Positions 16,531 through 25,177 of a stretch of DNA of 39,586 nucleotides are shown here, piece by piece. Each line of letters begins with the position of its first letter. The stretch's first letter is position 1. Origin of the DNA: Flavobacteriales bacterium (GTDB taxonomy: Bacteria; Bacteroidota; Bacteroidia; Flavobacteriales; Flavobacteriaceae); contig QIJL01000249.1 in the NCBI GenBank assembly GCA_003232435.1, positions 1 through 39,586 on the forward strand, in the 5' to 3' direction. The position numbers and the translations under genes are program-made. The notes under the pieces are model-generated. The model saw only the letters and a list, made by a program, of their open reading frames with translations. It did not search any database and was not told where the DNA came from.

Positions 16531-16989
16531 ATGAAGAAAGTTATCTTGATTATCCTAATTGCGTCATTCCCGCTTGCCGGATGCCCGAAGAAACCAACCA
16601 TTGGCAATGTAACCAAGAAGGTACAATCACTTACTATAACCGGGGCCGATATAGATTTTAAAAACCTGATGATCGAAGCTGCTCTTGAAATTGATGGCTG
16701 CACTCTGGCTCCCGAAAACTGCAAAAATCTACCCGACCCCTGGAAGGAAGGTAAAATGCAAACACTTCCCCAGCAAATAGAAACCGTACGGAATGATATT
16801 AATAGTGGCAAGGTTCAAATCATTATGGCTCGATTTGAAAATGCAATGCTTAATGGGAAGGGTGGCGAAGTACTCACAAAAAGCAATCTATTTACTACAT
16901 TTTCCTATCACAGTGGTTACGGTTTGGATACTATTAAAAAGAGGATGGATGGGTATATCGGGAGGCTTGAAGAAACGTCAAAAGAATAG
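16531..16989 (+). CDS. Putative lipoprotein of unknown function
   Basis: The 152-residue protein starts with a lipoprotein signal: MKK, a hydrophobic run, and the lipobox PLAGC with Cys18 as the lipidated residue. The rest is soluble, with two further cysteines in DGCTLAPENCKNLPD (55-69) that could form a disulfide. I do not recognise a family. A tacattta box at 16502-16509 may be its promoter. It ends only one base before the converging olsF gene. Confidence 0.7.
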   Translation: MKKVILIILIASFPLAGCPKKPTIGNVTKKVQSLTITGADIDFKNLMIEAALEIDGCTLAPENCKNLPDPWKEGKMQTLPQQIETVRNDINSGKVQIIMARFENAMLNGKGGEVLTKSNLFTTFSYHSGYGLDTIKKRMDGYIGRLEETSKE

Positions 16990-16990
16990 A

Positions 16991-18802
16991 TCATTCCTCC
17001 TCTTCTTTACTCAAATACTTCTTTTCAAGCTCGGCTTGAAACTCTTCCATTACTGGTTTTACTGTACTTTCGGGCAAATCGGCAATGCGGATATACATTA
17101 GGCCATCCACAGCATTATTGAACATGGGGTCCACATTAAATGCGACCACCTTCGCATTTTGCTTGATGTATTTTTTAATAAGTACGGGTAGGCGCAAATT
17201 GCCAGGTTCCAGCTCATCTATAAGCCTGTCGAATTTGTTAAGATCTGCTTTAGATTCATCGAAGATGAAATCTTTATCGGCATCTTTCAGTTTAACTTTA
17301 AACTCTTTTTTAGGGTTTATGTATTGCGCGACATAGGGGTCGTAGTAATTCGATTTCATAAACTCGATCATAAGTGACTTTGAGAATTCAGAAAATTTAT
17401 TACTAATACTCACCCCTCCAATAAGGAAACGGTGTTCGGGAAAACGCAAGGTTGTATGCACAATTCCCTTCCAAAGCAAAAACAATGGCATTGGGCGCAG
17501 CTGATATTCTTTAATAATAAACGCCCTACCCATCTCAATAGACTCGTTCATCATAGGATATAATTCGGGTTCAAACCTAAACAGGTCCTGTAGGTAAAAA
17601 CCATCGATTCCATACTTCGGAAAAATCTTAGATCCAAACCCCATTCGGTAGGCACCTACAAGTTTCTTCGCATCGCTATCCCATAAAAACATATGATGGT
17701 AATAACTGTCAAATTTATCCAGATCGGTCGCATTATTAGTGCCTTCCCCCACTTCCCGGAACGTTATTTCACGAAGGCGGCCAATTTCTTGAAGTACATT
17801 GGGAATACTTTCTGCGGGCGCTAAAAACACTTCATAATTTTTACTAATGAGCAATCGCTTGTCTTTCTTCCGAAGCAATTCAATTTCAGTTTCCATCATT
17901 TCCACAGAAACTGCCCCGGCGATTTTTTTAGGAGGTTTGGGAATTTTTAGCTTTTTAGGAATGTTTTCCAGTAATTTTTTCTTCTGAAAAGGATTTGCGA
18001 GAACGTACGTTTTCTTCCTGAGAAACTCAGTGAAGTCTTCGAGCGACTTGTATTCTCTTTGATCAGCCACAGAAATAGGATTCCCAATACGCACTTTGAT
18101 TACTCGATCCCGCTGTGTTAACAATTCCGAAGGCAACTTTGCTGTACGTAAGGTGTCATTTAATTTTGCCAAACGATAGAACATTTTACTATTCTTCGCG
18201 TGAAAATAAAGTGGCACAACAGGGACTTCGGCATTTTTAATTAGCTTCATTGCTGCGATTTCCCATGGTTTATCAACAACAAGCTTACCGTCGCGATAGG
18301 TAGAAACCTCTCCAGCCGGAAAGATTCCCAATGGGTGACCGTCCCGTAAATGTTCTAAAGCATATTTAAACCCCATGATACTCGACTTCACGTCTTTTCG
18401 TTCTTCGAAAGGATTCACCGGCATCACATAGGGTTTCAGCGGTTTAACACGATGCAGTAAGAAATTCGCAATAATTTTAAAATCGGAACGGTGTTCCACC
18501 AATAATTTTAACAGTAATATTCCATCTATTCCTCCAAGCGGGTGGTTACTAATAGTAATAAAAGGACCGGTTTTAGGAATACGCCTGAGGTCTTCCTCCG
18601 GAATCTCAAAATTAATCTCAAATTCGTCTAAAAGAGCATTAATAAATTCAAGATCACTAAGGTGTTTATTGCGATCGTAAATTTTATTGATGGTCGAAAT
18701 CTTCAACACCTTCATCAGCATCCAACCCAAAAATGTGCCTATAAATCCAAATTTATCGACATTAATAGTTTTGGCTACCTCTTTGGCATTTACTAATCCC
18801 AT
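16991..18802 (-). CDS. olsF: Bifunctional acyltransferase of aminolipid (ornithine/glycine lipid) synthesis, OlsF type
   Basis: The 603-residue protein joins two acyltransferases. The N-terminal half is PlsC-like, with NHPLGGIDG (86-94, the His/Asp box) and FPAGEVS (161-167). The second half, from about residue 310, resembles OlsB-type N-acyltransferases, with a GRLREITFREVGEG segment and FLWDSDAKKLVGAYRMG. The same order is known in OlsF of Serratia and Flavobacterium, which N-acylates and O-acylates ornithine to give a phosphate-free membrane lipid. Glycine lipid is an alternative product in Bacteroidota. The ATG at 18802 follows a TAnnTTTG box. The soluble Glu-rich C-terminus (KYLSKEEEE) is normal. 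Confidence 0.8.
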   Translation of the reverse strand: MGLVNAKEVAKTINVDKFGFIGTFLGWMLMKVLKISTINKIYDRNKHLSDLEFINALLDEFEINFEIPEEDLRRIPKTGPFITISNHPLGGIDGILLLKLLVEHRSDFKIIANFLLHRVKPLKPYVMPVNPFEERKDVKSSIMGFKYALEHLRDGHPLGIFPAGEVSTYRDGKLVVDKPWEIAAMKLIKNAEVPVVPLYFHAKNSKMFYRLAKLNDTLRTAKLPSELLTQRDRVIKVRIGNPISVADQREYKSLEDFTEFLRKKTYVLANPFQKKKLLENIPKKLKIPKPPKKIAGAVSVEMMETEIELLRKKDKRLLISKNYEVFLAPAESIPNVLQEIGRLREITFREVGEGTNNATDLDKFDSYYHHMFLWDSDAKKLVGAYRMGFGSKIFPKYGIDGFYLQDLFRFEPELYPMMNESIEMGRAFIIKEYQLRPMPLFLLWKGIVHTTLRFPEHRFLIGGVSISNKFSEFSKSLMIEFMKSNYYDPYVAQYINPKKEFKVKLKDADKDFIFDESKADLNKFDRLIDELEPGNLRLPVLIKKYIKQNAKVVAFNVDPMFNNAVDGLMYIRIADLPESTVKPVMEEFQAELEKKYLSKEEEE

Positions 18803-18846
18803 TGTTTCGGTTGTTTTAGGTATTCCCTTAATAATTGAGGGAAGAA

Positions 18847-18854
18847 CAAATATA
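18847..18854 (-). promoter_or_regulatory. -7 promoter box for olsF
   Basis: The minus strand reads tatatttg, a match to TAnnTTTG, about 45 bases before the olsF ATG. It lies just past the end of the aspartate kinase gene. A 6-bp dyad (18823-18828 with 18838-18843) sits in the leader between box and start; it is too weak to call a terminator. Confidence 0.45.
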
Positions 18855-18869
18855 AGAAAACGCAGACAG

Positions 18870-20126
18870 TTATTCTTTCACAATTAGCTGTACGGTATCT
18901 CTGGTTTCTTGCTTAAGCAGCACCTCTTTGTTTTTAGTAAGGGTTTTTATTTCTGAAGGAACCGAGTGCCGGACGGTATACAGTGTAACATCTTCATCCC
19001 ACCGAACCCTGAATTTTTCCCTGAGTTTTGCGAGCAGCTTGTCTAGCTTATCGAACTTATTATCAACACATACCGAAAAACTTATCGCAGAATTCTGAAT
19101 GAGCTCGACTTTCATTTTATACTCGTGTAACCATCGAAAAACATCACTAATATTGTCTTCCATCATAAAGCTAAAGTCCAAAGATGACAACGAAATTAAC
19201 ACCAGATTTCGTTTCAGAATAAAACAGGATATCATAGGGTTGAGCGTTACACCTTTTCCAACACAGGTTCCTTGATTCGTTGGATTTAAAAATGAGTTTA
19301 TAAACAACGGAATCTCCTTTCGTTGCAATGGTTGAAGAGTTTTCGGATGAATTACTGATGCCCCGTAAAAGGCAAGCTCAATGGCCTCTCTATAGGAGAT
19401 ATTCTTTAACAGAGTGGTGTTTTCGAAATATCTGGGATCGGCATTCAGCAATCCTGGAACATCCTTCCAAATCGTTACACTGTCTGCATTGAGGCAATAG
19501 GCGAAAATAGCAGCTGTATAATCACTCCCTTCACGACCAAGTGTGGTTGTAAAGTTATTTTCGGCATCCGACCCTAAAAATCCCTGTGTAATGGTAAGAC
19601 CGGTTTTTTGTACTTTTTCTGAAATGTACTTATGCGTCTGTTCCCAATCTACACGCGCATCCCTGTAATTGGAATCGGTAATAATACATCTGCGAACATC
19701 GAGCCAGCTGTTCCTTATATCATTGTCTGTAAGGTAAGCAGCAATTATCGTTGTAGAAAGTAATTCACCAAAACCAACTACCTGATCGTAAACAAAAGGA
19801 TGTTTCTTTGAACGGTTTGTGTCAAAAAAAACGTCGAGCTTATTAAAAAGTTCTCCTAGCTGTTTAAAAACTGGGTGTGATGCATTTGGAAATAAATCCT
19901 GAAGAACCGTGATATGATAATTTCGAAATTGAGATATATACTCCGAAAGTTGCTCTCCCTCCTTTAGGTATTCGTTAACGGTTTTTTCAAGATGATTGGT
20001 CATTTTTCCCATCGCCGAAATCACCACAAGAAGATCCTTTTCGGCAGTGGCTTCCAAAACTTTTTTAATATTTCTTACCCCTTCAGCATCCTTTACTGAG
20101 GCGCCACCAAATTTAAATACTTTCAT
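18870..20126 (-). CDS. lysC: Aspartate kinase
   Basis: The enzyme phosphorylates aspartate, the first step toward lysine (and diaminopimelate for cell walls), threonine and methionine. The 418-residue protein has the N-terminal KFGGASV nucleotide-binding start, the TTLGREGSDYTA catalytic segment near 190-201, and a C-terminal ACT-type regulatory region (from about 305) with LVLISLSSLDFSFM. It is a single-function form with no homoserine dehydrogenase. It lies 36 bases downstream of the GNAT gene and is probably transcribed with it. Confidence 0.93.
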   Translation of the reverse strand: MKVFKFGGASVKDAEGVRNIKKVLEATAEKDLLVVISAMGKMTNHLEKTVNEYLKEGEQLSEYISQFRNYHITVLQDLFPNASHPVFKQLGELFNKLDVFFDTNRSKKHPFVYDQVVGFGELLSTTIIAAYLTDNDIRNSWLDVRRCIITDSNYRDARVDWEQTHKYISEKVQKTGLTITQGFLGSDAENNFTTTLGREGSDYTAAIFAYCLNADSVTIWKDVPGLLNADPRYFENTTLLKNISYREAIELAFYGASVIHPKTLQPLQRKEIPLFINSFLNPTNQGTCVGKGVTLNPMISCFILKRNLVLISLSSLDFSFMMEDNISDVFRWLHEYKMKVELIQNSAISFSVCVDNKFDKLDKLLAKLREKFRVRWDEDVTLYTVRHSVPSEIKTLTKNKEVLLKQETRDTVQLIVKE

Positions 20127-20162
20127 GTGTTTTCTTTATTGTTTCTCAATGGTCACCTCGTT

Positions 20163-20645
20163 TCATGATTGTTCTTCAATAAACTTTTTCAACGACTCTT
20201 CTTTCATTTCCACTAGCCACCAATCTTTCAATACCTCGGCACCACTTTTTTCATAGAAATCGACTGCATCTTTATTCCAGTCCAAAACCATCCATTGCAC
20301 CCGTTTCACTCCCTGCTTATACGAATATTCCAAAACCCGATTATAAAGTGCCCTCCCTACTCCGTTACCTCGCATATTTTCGGTAACAATAAGATCTTCG
20401 AGATGCACTGTTCGACCTTTCCATGTCGAAAATCGAAAATACGCAAGTGACATACCTACAATTTCCGATTTTACTTCGGCAACAAAGCACATAAATTGAG
20501 AATTACTGCCAAAACCAGCATTTTGAAGTTCTGCGACCGTAACCTCTACTGCATCAGGTTCTTTCTCAAAAACTGCAAGTTCTTTGATAAGTTCTAACAC
20601 AGCTTCCATGTCGTCTTTCCGGGCATTTCTTACGGTTATCTCCAT
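20163..20645 (-). CDS. GNAT-family N-acetyltransferase, diamine acetyltransferase-like
   Basis: With the ATG at 20645 the protein has 160 residues, beginning MEITVRNARKDDMEAVLELI; an in-frame ATG at 20666 would add seven residues. It shows the acetyl-CoA-binding pattern RGNGVGRALY and the closing DFYEKSGAEV region of GNAT enzymes. The segment ELAVFEKEPDAVEVT is characteristic of spermidine/diamine acetyltransferase-like members, so a small amine is a likely substrate, unproven. It is divergent from fbp and upstream of aspartate kinase. Confidence 0.85.
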   Translation of the reverse strand: MEITVRNARKDDMEAVLELIKELAVFEKEPDAVEVTVAELQNAGFGSNSQFMCFVAEVKSEIVGMSLAYFRFSTWKGRTVHLEDLIVTENMRGNGVGRALYNRVLEYSYKQGVKRVQWMVLDWNKDAVDFYEKSGAEVLKDWWLVEMKEESLKKFIEEQS

Positions 20646-20728
20646 GGTTTTGGTTTTGGCTAACAAATATCGGCTCTATTTTCCAAAAATTACGATATTT
20701 GCCTTAAATCTACAACACCCTATTACTA

Positions 20729-21733
20729 ATGCCACAAAAAAATAAAACCTTAGGTGAATTCATTATCGAAAATCAAGAAGAATTTCGGTATTCCTCCGGA
20801 GAATTGTCACGTCTCATTAATTCAATCCGACTAGCCGCGAAAGTGGTAAACCATGAGGTAAATAAAGCGGGATTGGTTGATATATTGGGCACTGCGGGCG
20901 ACACCAATATTCAAGGGGAAGATCAGCAAAAGCTTGATATTTATGCCAATAACGCCTTTATAAGAACCCTTACCAATCGTGAGATTGTTTGTGGAATTGC
21001 AAGTGAGGAAGAGGATGATTTTATCACCATTAAAGGCCGGAACGAGCAGCACGACAACAAATATGTTGTTTTAATCGATCCGTTAGACGGCTCATCCAAT
21101 ATTGATGTAAATGTTTCGGTTGGAACTATTTTTTCAGTGTATCGCCGCATTACCCCTTCGGGTACTCCAGTTACTCTTGAAGATTTTCTCCAACCCGGAA
21201 ATAAGCAAGTGGCGGCAGGTTATATTATTTATGGGACATCGACGATGCTTGTATACAGTACAGGGCATGGTGTAAACGGTTTTACGCTTAATCCTGCAAT
21301 TGGAACTTTCTATTTGTCACACCCAAACATGAAGTTTCCAAAAGACGGAACTATTTATTCAGTAAACGAAGGGAATTATGTGCATTTTCCGCAGGGGATA
21401 AAAGATTATATAAAATACTGTCAGGAAGAAGAAGGGGATCGTCCATATACTTCCCGATACATTGGTTCGCTGGTTTCAGACCTGCATAGAAACATGATTA
21501 AGGGAGGTATTTACATTTATCCAAATACAGCAAAAAATCCAAAAGGTAAACTCAGGTTGTTGTACGAATGCAACCCAATGGCGTTCGTAATTGAACAGGC
21601 GGGTGGTATGGCCAGTGATGGCTTCACAAAAATTCTTGATATTAAGCCTACTGAACTTCACCAGCGCATTCCGTTTATCTGCGGAAGTCTAAACATGGTT
21701 TTAAAAGCGAAACAATTCATGCAAAACGTATAA
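20729..21733 (+). CDS. fbp: Fructose-1,6-bisphosphatase, class I
   Basis: This gluconeogenic enzyme hydrolyses fructose 1,6-bisphosphate to fructose 6-phosphate with Mg2+. The 334-residue protein has the metal-site segment [18 protein letters not shown] and, near the end, [17 protein letters not shown]. The early [17 protein letters not shown] also fits. The short region shared with the divergent GNAT gene has an imperfect gatatttg box. It is followed after 69 T-rich bases by the coiled-coil gene. Confidence 0.96.
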   Translation: MPQKNKTLGEFIIENQEEFRYSSGELSRLINSIRLAAKVVNHEVNKAGLVDILGTAGDTNIQGEDQQKLDIYANNAFIRTLTNREIVCGIASEEEDDFITIKGRNEQHDNKYVVLIDPLDGSSNIDVNVSVGTIFSVYRRITPSGTPVTLEDFLQPGNKQVAAGYIIYGTSTMLVYSTGHGVNGFTLNPAIGTFYLSHPNMKFPKDGTIYSVNEGNYVHFPQGIKDYIKYCQEEEGDRPYTSRYIGSLVSDLHRNMIKGGIYIYPNTAKNPKGKLRLLYECNPMAFVIEQAGGMASDGFTKILDIKPTELHQRIPFICGSLNMVLKAKQFMQNV

Positions 21734-21802
21734 TCTCATAAATATAGGAGTTTTAATCTTTTTTTTTTAAATTTATAGGAATCTACAAACACTAACATAC
21801 TG

Positions 21803-22153
21803 ATGGCAAAAAAAACTACATCAAAACCAAATCCTGAAAATCAGGATTCTACATCAAAAATCGAAGCGATTAAAAACCTGATTTTTGGTGAGAATATAGC
21901 GCAATACGACAACGAATTTGAAACCCTAAAAAGAGATCTCGACAAAAAGAAAAAGGTTTTGGAGGACTATATCGATGATGTTCGGAATGAGCTTATGCAG
22001 TCGATAGATTCGCTTAGTACAGATGTGAATATTCGCATCACCGATCTGGAAGATGCGTTCAATGCCAAGGCAGAATCTTTGGGCGAAAAGAAGGTGGATC
22101 GAAAAGAACTGGGTAAACTTCTTATAAATCTAGGTGAAAAAATAAGTTCTTAA
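21803..22153 (+). CDS. Small coiled-coil protein
   Basis: The 116-residue protein is highly charged, with no signal peptide or membrane segment. A long heptad-like helix runs from about 35 to 100 (LKRDLDKKKKVLEDYIDDVR and onward), preceded by a flexible Lys/Pro/Ser-rich start. I do not recognise a function. It lies 24 bases before the next gene and is probably co-transcribed; together they begin the GTPase/kinase region, so a scaffold role is possible. Confidence 0.75.
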   Translation: MAKKTTSKPNPENQDSTSKIEAIKNLIFGENIAQYDNEFETLKRDLDKKKKVLEDYIDDVRNELMQSIDSLSTDVNIRITDLEDAFNAKAESLGEKKVDRKELGKLLINLGEKISS

Positions 22154-22177
22154 CGACCCATTACTGTATTAAAACTG

Positions 22178-22999
22178 ATGGTAAAAGAGGAAGAGGACAA
22201 ACTACAGTTGCTTCGTGATATCCTGTTAATTGATGACAGGGAAGTTGCGCGTGCTGTATCTCAACGACTGGACACCATTTCAGAAATACTGGAAAAACGG
22301 GAAAAGCTTTCAAAAAAAGTAGACCCTATTATTGAAAAACGCCTGAACAAATTTGTTGAAGATATTCCATCAACATTGGGACCTGTAATAACACAAACCC
22401 TGAAAGAACAGATTAAAAACTCAAAAGATCAGGTTGTTGAAGCACTTTATCCCATTCTGGGTAAAATGATTAAAAGATATGTTCAGAATGAAATAAAATT
22501 GCTTTCAGAAAGTATAAATAAAAAAGTAAACAACACTTTTTCCGTTCAAGGAATTAAGCGTAAAATACGTTCGGTATTTACCGGTATAAAGGAAAGCGAT
22601 CTTATTATCGCTGAATCGAACCAGCCACTTATAAATGAAATTTTTATAATTGAAAAGGGCTCCGGTTTATTATTAGGAAATTACAGCACCACCGAAACGA
22701 TGGATAAAGATATGCTCTCGGGCATGCTCACTGCGATTAAGAGTTTCGTTGAAGATGCATTCTCTGGAGGAGCTCAGAATCTTGAGGCTATAGAATATGA
22801 GTTGTACACCATCCATATCCAGAATTTCTTTTCGTATTATATCGCTGTAGTCGTTTCTGGAAATTACACCCGCGCTTTCGAGAGTAATCTTGAAAACGAT
22901 TTACTGGAACTTTCAAAAAATCTTTCTCCAAATATCAATACACTATTGCGCGAACAAGTCGATGAAATTTTAGAAAAGCACCTAAAGCAGTATTCATAA
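22178..22999 (+). CDS. Helical protein resembling the N-terminal half of Bacteroidota OmpA-family proteins
   Basis: The 273-residue cytoplasmic-looking protein has a coiled N-terminal third, a TLGPVITQTLKEQIK segment and PILGKMIKRYVQNEI (92-106), then a mixed alpha/beta domain from about 145 with EIFIIEKGSGLLLGNYS and GMLTAIKSFVEDAFSGGAQN. From memory this domain occurs in the N-terminal half of larger Bacteroidota OmpA-family proteins, but here no OmpA peptidoglycan-binding domain follows. The alternation of strands and helices in the second half could be a sensor or roadblock/longin-like fold of the sort that partners small GTPases; this is speculation. It is followed after 173 bases by a Ras-like GTPase. 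Confidence 0.7.
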   Translation: MVKEEEDKLQLLRDILLIDDREVARAVSQRLDTISEILEKREKLSKKVDPIIEKRLNKFVEDIPSTLGPVITQTLKEQIKNSKDQVVEALYPILGKMIKRYVQNEIKLLSESINKKVNNTFSVQGIKRKIRSVFTGIKESDLIIAESNQPLINEIFIIEKGSGLLLGNYSTTETMDKDMLSGMLTAIKSFVEDAFSGGAQNLEAIEYELYTIHIQNFFSYYIAVVVSGNYTRAFESNLENDLLELSKNLSPNINTLLREQVDEILEKHLKQYS

Positions 23000-23172
23000 A
23001 AAAAGCGTGTTCAACCATAGGATTTTTTAAGAAGGTCTTTCAGGAGATTATGGTAATAAATTAAAAAAAAGAAAGAAAAAATAGAATTCGTGGATTCTTT
23101 TTATTCTCTTTGTCTTAAAGTGTATCAACTAAATAGTAATTTTATTATTTTTAATCCCTAGAAATTGAACGC

Positions 23173-23658
23173 ATGGCAACGGTTCGAAAAATTGTACTTC
23201 TTGGTCATTTTGGGGTAGGAAAGACTAGTCTTGTGCGTCGTTATATAGACAGCCAGTTTAGTGAAGATTATCTTGTTACAGTTGGGGTTCATGTAAAGAA
23301 AAAGGATGTGATTATTGATGATGAGAAAGTTACGCTCATCATTTGGGATATCGAAGGAAACAATTCAATTGAAAAAACCCGAAACTCTTATCTTCTTGGT
23401 AGTCATGGATTTATGTATATATTTGATGTTAATCGACCAGAAAGCTACAATACTCTTCAAACAGAATTGGATTATCTCAATGATAATTTTAACGGCGTCC
23501 CTGTTTGTATTGTAGGGAACAAATGTGACCTTTTTACCAACGATTTTAACATAGACTTCTTTAAAGATTCAATTTATAAAGATTGCCATTTTACCAGTGC
23601 CAAAACTGGCGATAATGTTGAAGCGATCTTTCGCGATATTGCCAAACGAATCCAATAA
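23173..23658 (+). CDS. Ras/Rab-like small GTPase
   Basis: The 161-residue protein has all five G motifs of Ras-superfamily GTPases: P-loop GHFGVGKT (11-18), a switch I Thr36 in TVGVHVKK, G3 WDIEGN (58-63), G4 NKCD (116-119) and G5 TSAK (141-144). The usual switch II glutamine of DxxGQ is Asn63, which should slow intrinsic hydrolysis if the family mechanism holds. There is no C-terminal cysteine for lipidation. It is closer to Rab/Rup-type prokaryotic GTPases than to translation or Era-type ones. The next gene starts one base after its stop, indicating tight coupling. Confidence 0.93.
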   Translation: MATVRKIVLLGHFGVGKTSLVRRYIDSQFSEDYLVTVGVHVKKKDVIIDDEKVTLIIWDIEGNNSIEKTRNSYLLGSHGFMYIFDVNRPESYNTLQTELDYLNDNFNGVPVCIVGNKCDLFTNDFNIDFFKDSIYKDCHFTSAKTGDNVEAIFRDIAKRIQ

Positions 23659-23659
23659 T

Positions 23660-25168
23660 ATGAATCCAAGCCTCAAAACCGAAATCCTAAACAACAGGAT
23701 TCAGGAAATTCAACTCGAGAATAGTGGCATTGTTATAAGGAGTGATAACGCTCTTTTCAATATTTCTGAAGGGCAATCTATTAGCGAAATCCATCCGTTT
23801 TTTGAGGGTATTATTCCTTTGCTGGAAACAGTTTCAGACACCCTTAAAATCCCATGTGTCAATATAGATTTAGTCTCAGACTTGAAGATTGTTGACGTTG
23901 AATTTTTTCGGAAGGATGGTGAATTGATTTTATTTCTGTTTGATCTAACTGAACATTACGAAGCCTCTCAGCCCCTTGTTCAGGAAAAAAACCTAGTCTC
24001 TATTGCAAAGTATAAGTTGGCTTTCGAAAAACAACTATTGCAGGCTAAGGAAGAGTTCAAGAATAATTTTTTATCGAATCTTAACCATGAGATTAGAAAC
24101 CCCTTAAATAATCTCCTGGGTTTTATGGAATTACTGAAAGAAACCCGGCTTGACTACGATCAAAACGAAACCATGAAAGTCATGCAAAGAACCGGAGCGC
24201 ATATCAAGGTATTGATGGATGATATGCTCGACATATCAAAAATTGAACGGGGCGTCCTTGATATTAAAAATGTGAGTTTTAATCTGAGCCATCTGGTCAA
24301 TAATCTTCAGAACCATTTCCAGCTAAAATATCATGATAATCCAGTGGAGCTTGTAGTTAATTTCCAAAATAAAGTGCCACGTAAACTTATTGGTGATCCT
24401 ACCCGTTTAAATCAGATACTTTCAAATTTACTTGAAAATGCTTTCAGAAATACAGAAACCGGGCAAATCTCCCTGTCTGTTTCTGTAGGTAAGAAAACGG
24501 GGGAAACTATCAAATTCGAATTTACAATCTCCGATTGCGGAAGAGGGATTCCTTCAGACAAGCTCGAGAAAATTTTCGACTCCTATTTCCAATTTCAGAT
24601 CGAAAAGTTAAAACCTTTAGGCCAAGGTTTAGGTCTAAAAATCGTGAAAGATTTGACCGAGTCTTTAAAAGGTAATATCCAGGTGTCAAGTGAACCTGAA
24701 GGCGGTACCTCTTTTCAATGCATTATTCCTTTTGAAATAAGAACAACATCACAGGCTAAAAAAACAGTTCCAAAAGGGTCAGGAATTTTAATGAGCAAGC
24801 GAATTCTTATCGTTGAAAATGAAACAACAAACCAAATGCTCCTCATGAAAACATTTCTTAACAATGAAAAGGGATATGTTATTGAGGTGGCAATGAATGC
24901 CGAACATGCTCTAGAACTATTGGAAAATAACGTCTACAGCATGGTAATGTTTAAAATGTCTTTACCAGAAATTGGTGGAGAAGAGCTTATTTCCAGAATA
25001 AGTAATCACAAATTAGACACTATTGCAAACCTTCCTATACTTATTGCAAGTGGTAGCACCTTATTGCTGGAAAGAGAAGCAATTATCGCTGCAGGCGCCT
25101 CAGTCTTTCTAGCAAAACCATATACAAAAAAAGAGCTTTTCAATTGCATTGAAAAGCTCATTAGATAA
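23660..25168 (+). CDS. Hybrid histidine kinase with a degenerate receiver domain
   Basis: The 502-residue soluble kinase has a PAS-like N-terminal domain (about 18-100, ending LFLFDLTEHYE), an H-box NHEIRNPLNN with His143, an N-box NLLEN (Asn260), a G1 box SDCGRGIP (291-298) and a G2 box GQGLGLKIVKDL. The C-terminal receiver-like domain (from about 378) keeps Lys486 but has Lys432 where the phosphorylated Asp belongs and VENE instead of the acidic pair VEDD. The ATG at 23660 directly follows the GTPase stop; an in-frame ATG at 23597 inside the GTPase gene gives an unlikely extension. No membrane segments are seen. Confidence 0.88.
   Translation: MNPSLKTEILNNRIQEIQLENSGIVIRSDNALFNISEGQSISEIHPFFEGIIPLLETVSDTLKIPCVNIDLVSDLKIVDVEFFRKDGELILFLFDLTEHYEASQPLVQEKNLVSIAKYKLAFEKQLLQAKEEFKNNFLSNLNHEIRNPLNNLLGFMELLKETRLDYDQNETMKVMQRTGAHIKVLMDDMLDISKIERGVLDIKNVSFNLSHLVNNLQNHFQLKYHDNPVELVVNFQNKVPRKLIGDPTRLNQILSNLLENAFRNTETGQISLSVSVGKKTGETIKFEFTISDCGRGIPSDKLEKIFDSYFQFQIEKLKPLGQGLGLKIVKDLTESLKGNIQVSSEPEGGTSFQCIIPFEIRTTSQAKKTVPKGSGILMSKRILIVENETTNQMLLMKTFLNNEKGYVIEVAMNAEHALELLENNVYSMVMFKMSLPEIGGEELISRISNHKLDTIANLPILIASGSTLLLEREAIIAAGASVFLAKPYTKKELFNCIEKLIR
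25126..25159 (-). terminator. Terminator of the TerB-like gene, inside the kinase gene
   Basis: On the minus strand a perfect 12-bp stem (25148-25159 with 25133-25144, three-base loop) is followed at once by seven T's (25126-25132). It lies 19 bases past the TerB-like stop and inside the last codons of the convergent histidine kinase. On the plus strand it is not followed by a T-run, so it should act mainly on the TerB-like transcript. Confidence 0.8.
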
Positions 25169-25177
25169 CAAGAAAAT

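Noticed and set aside
23597-23659. Kinase start inside the GTPase gene
   Set aside because: The extra 21 residues are a shifted-frame reading of the GTPase end; the ATG at 23660 follows the GTPase stop directly.
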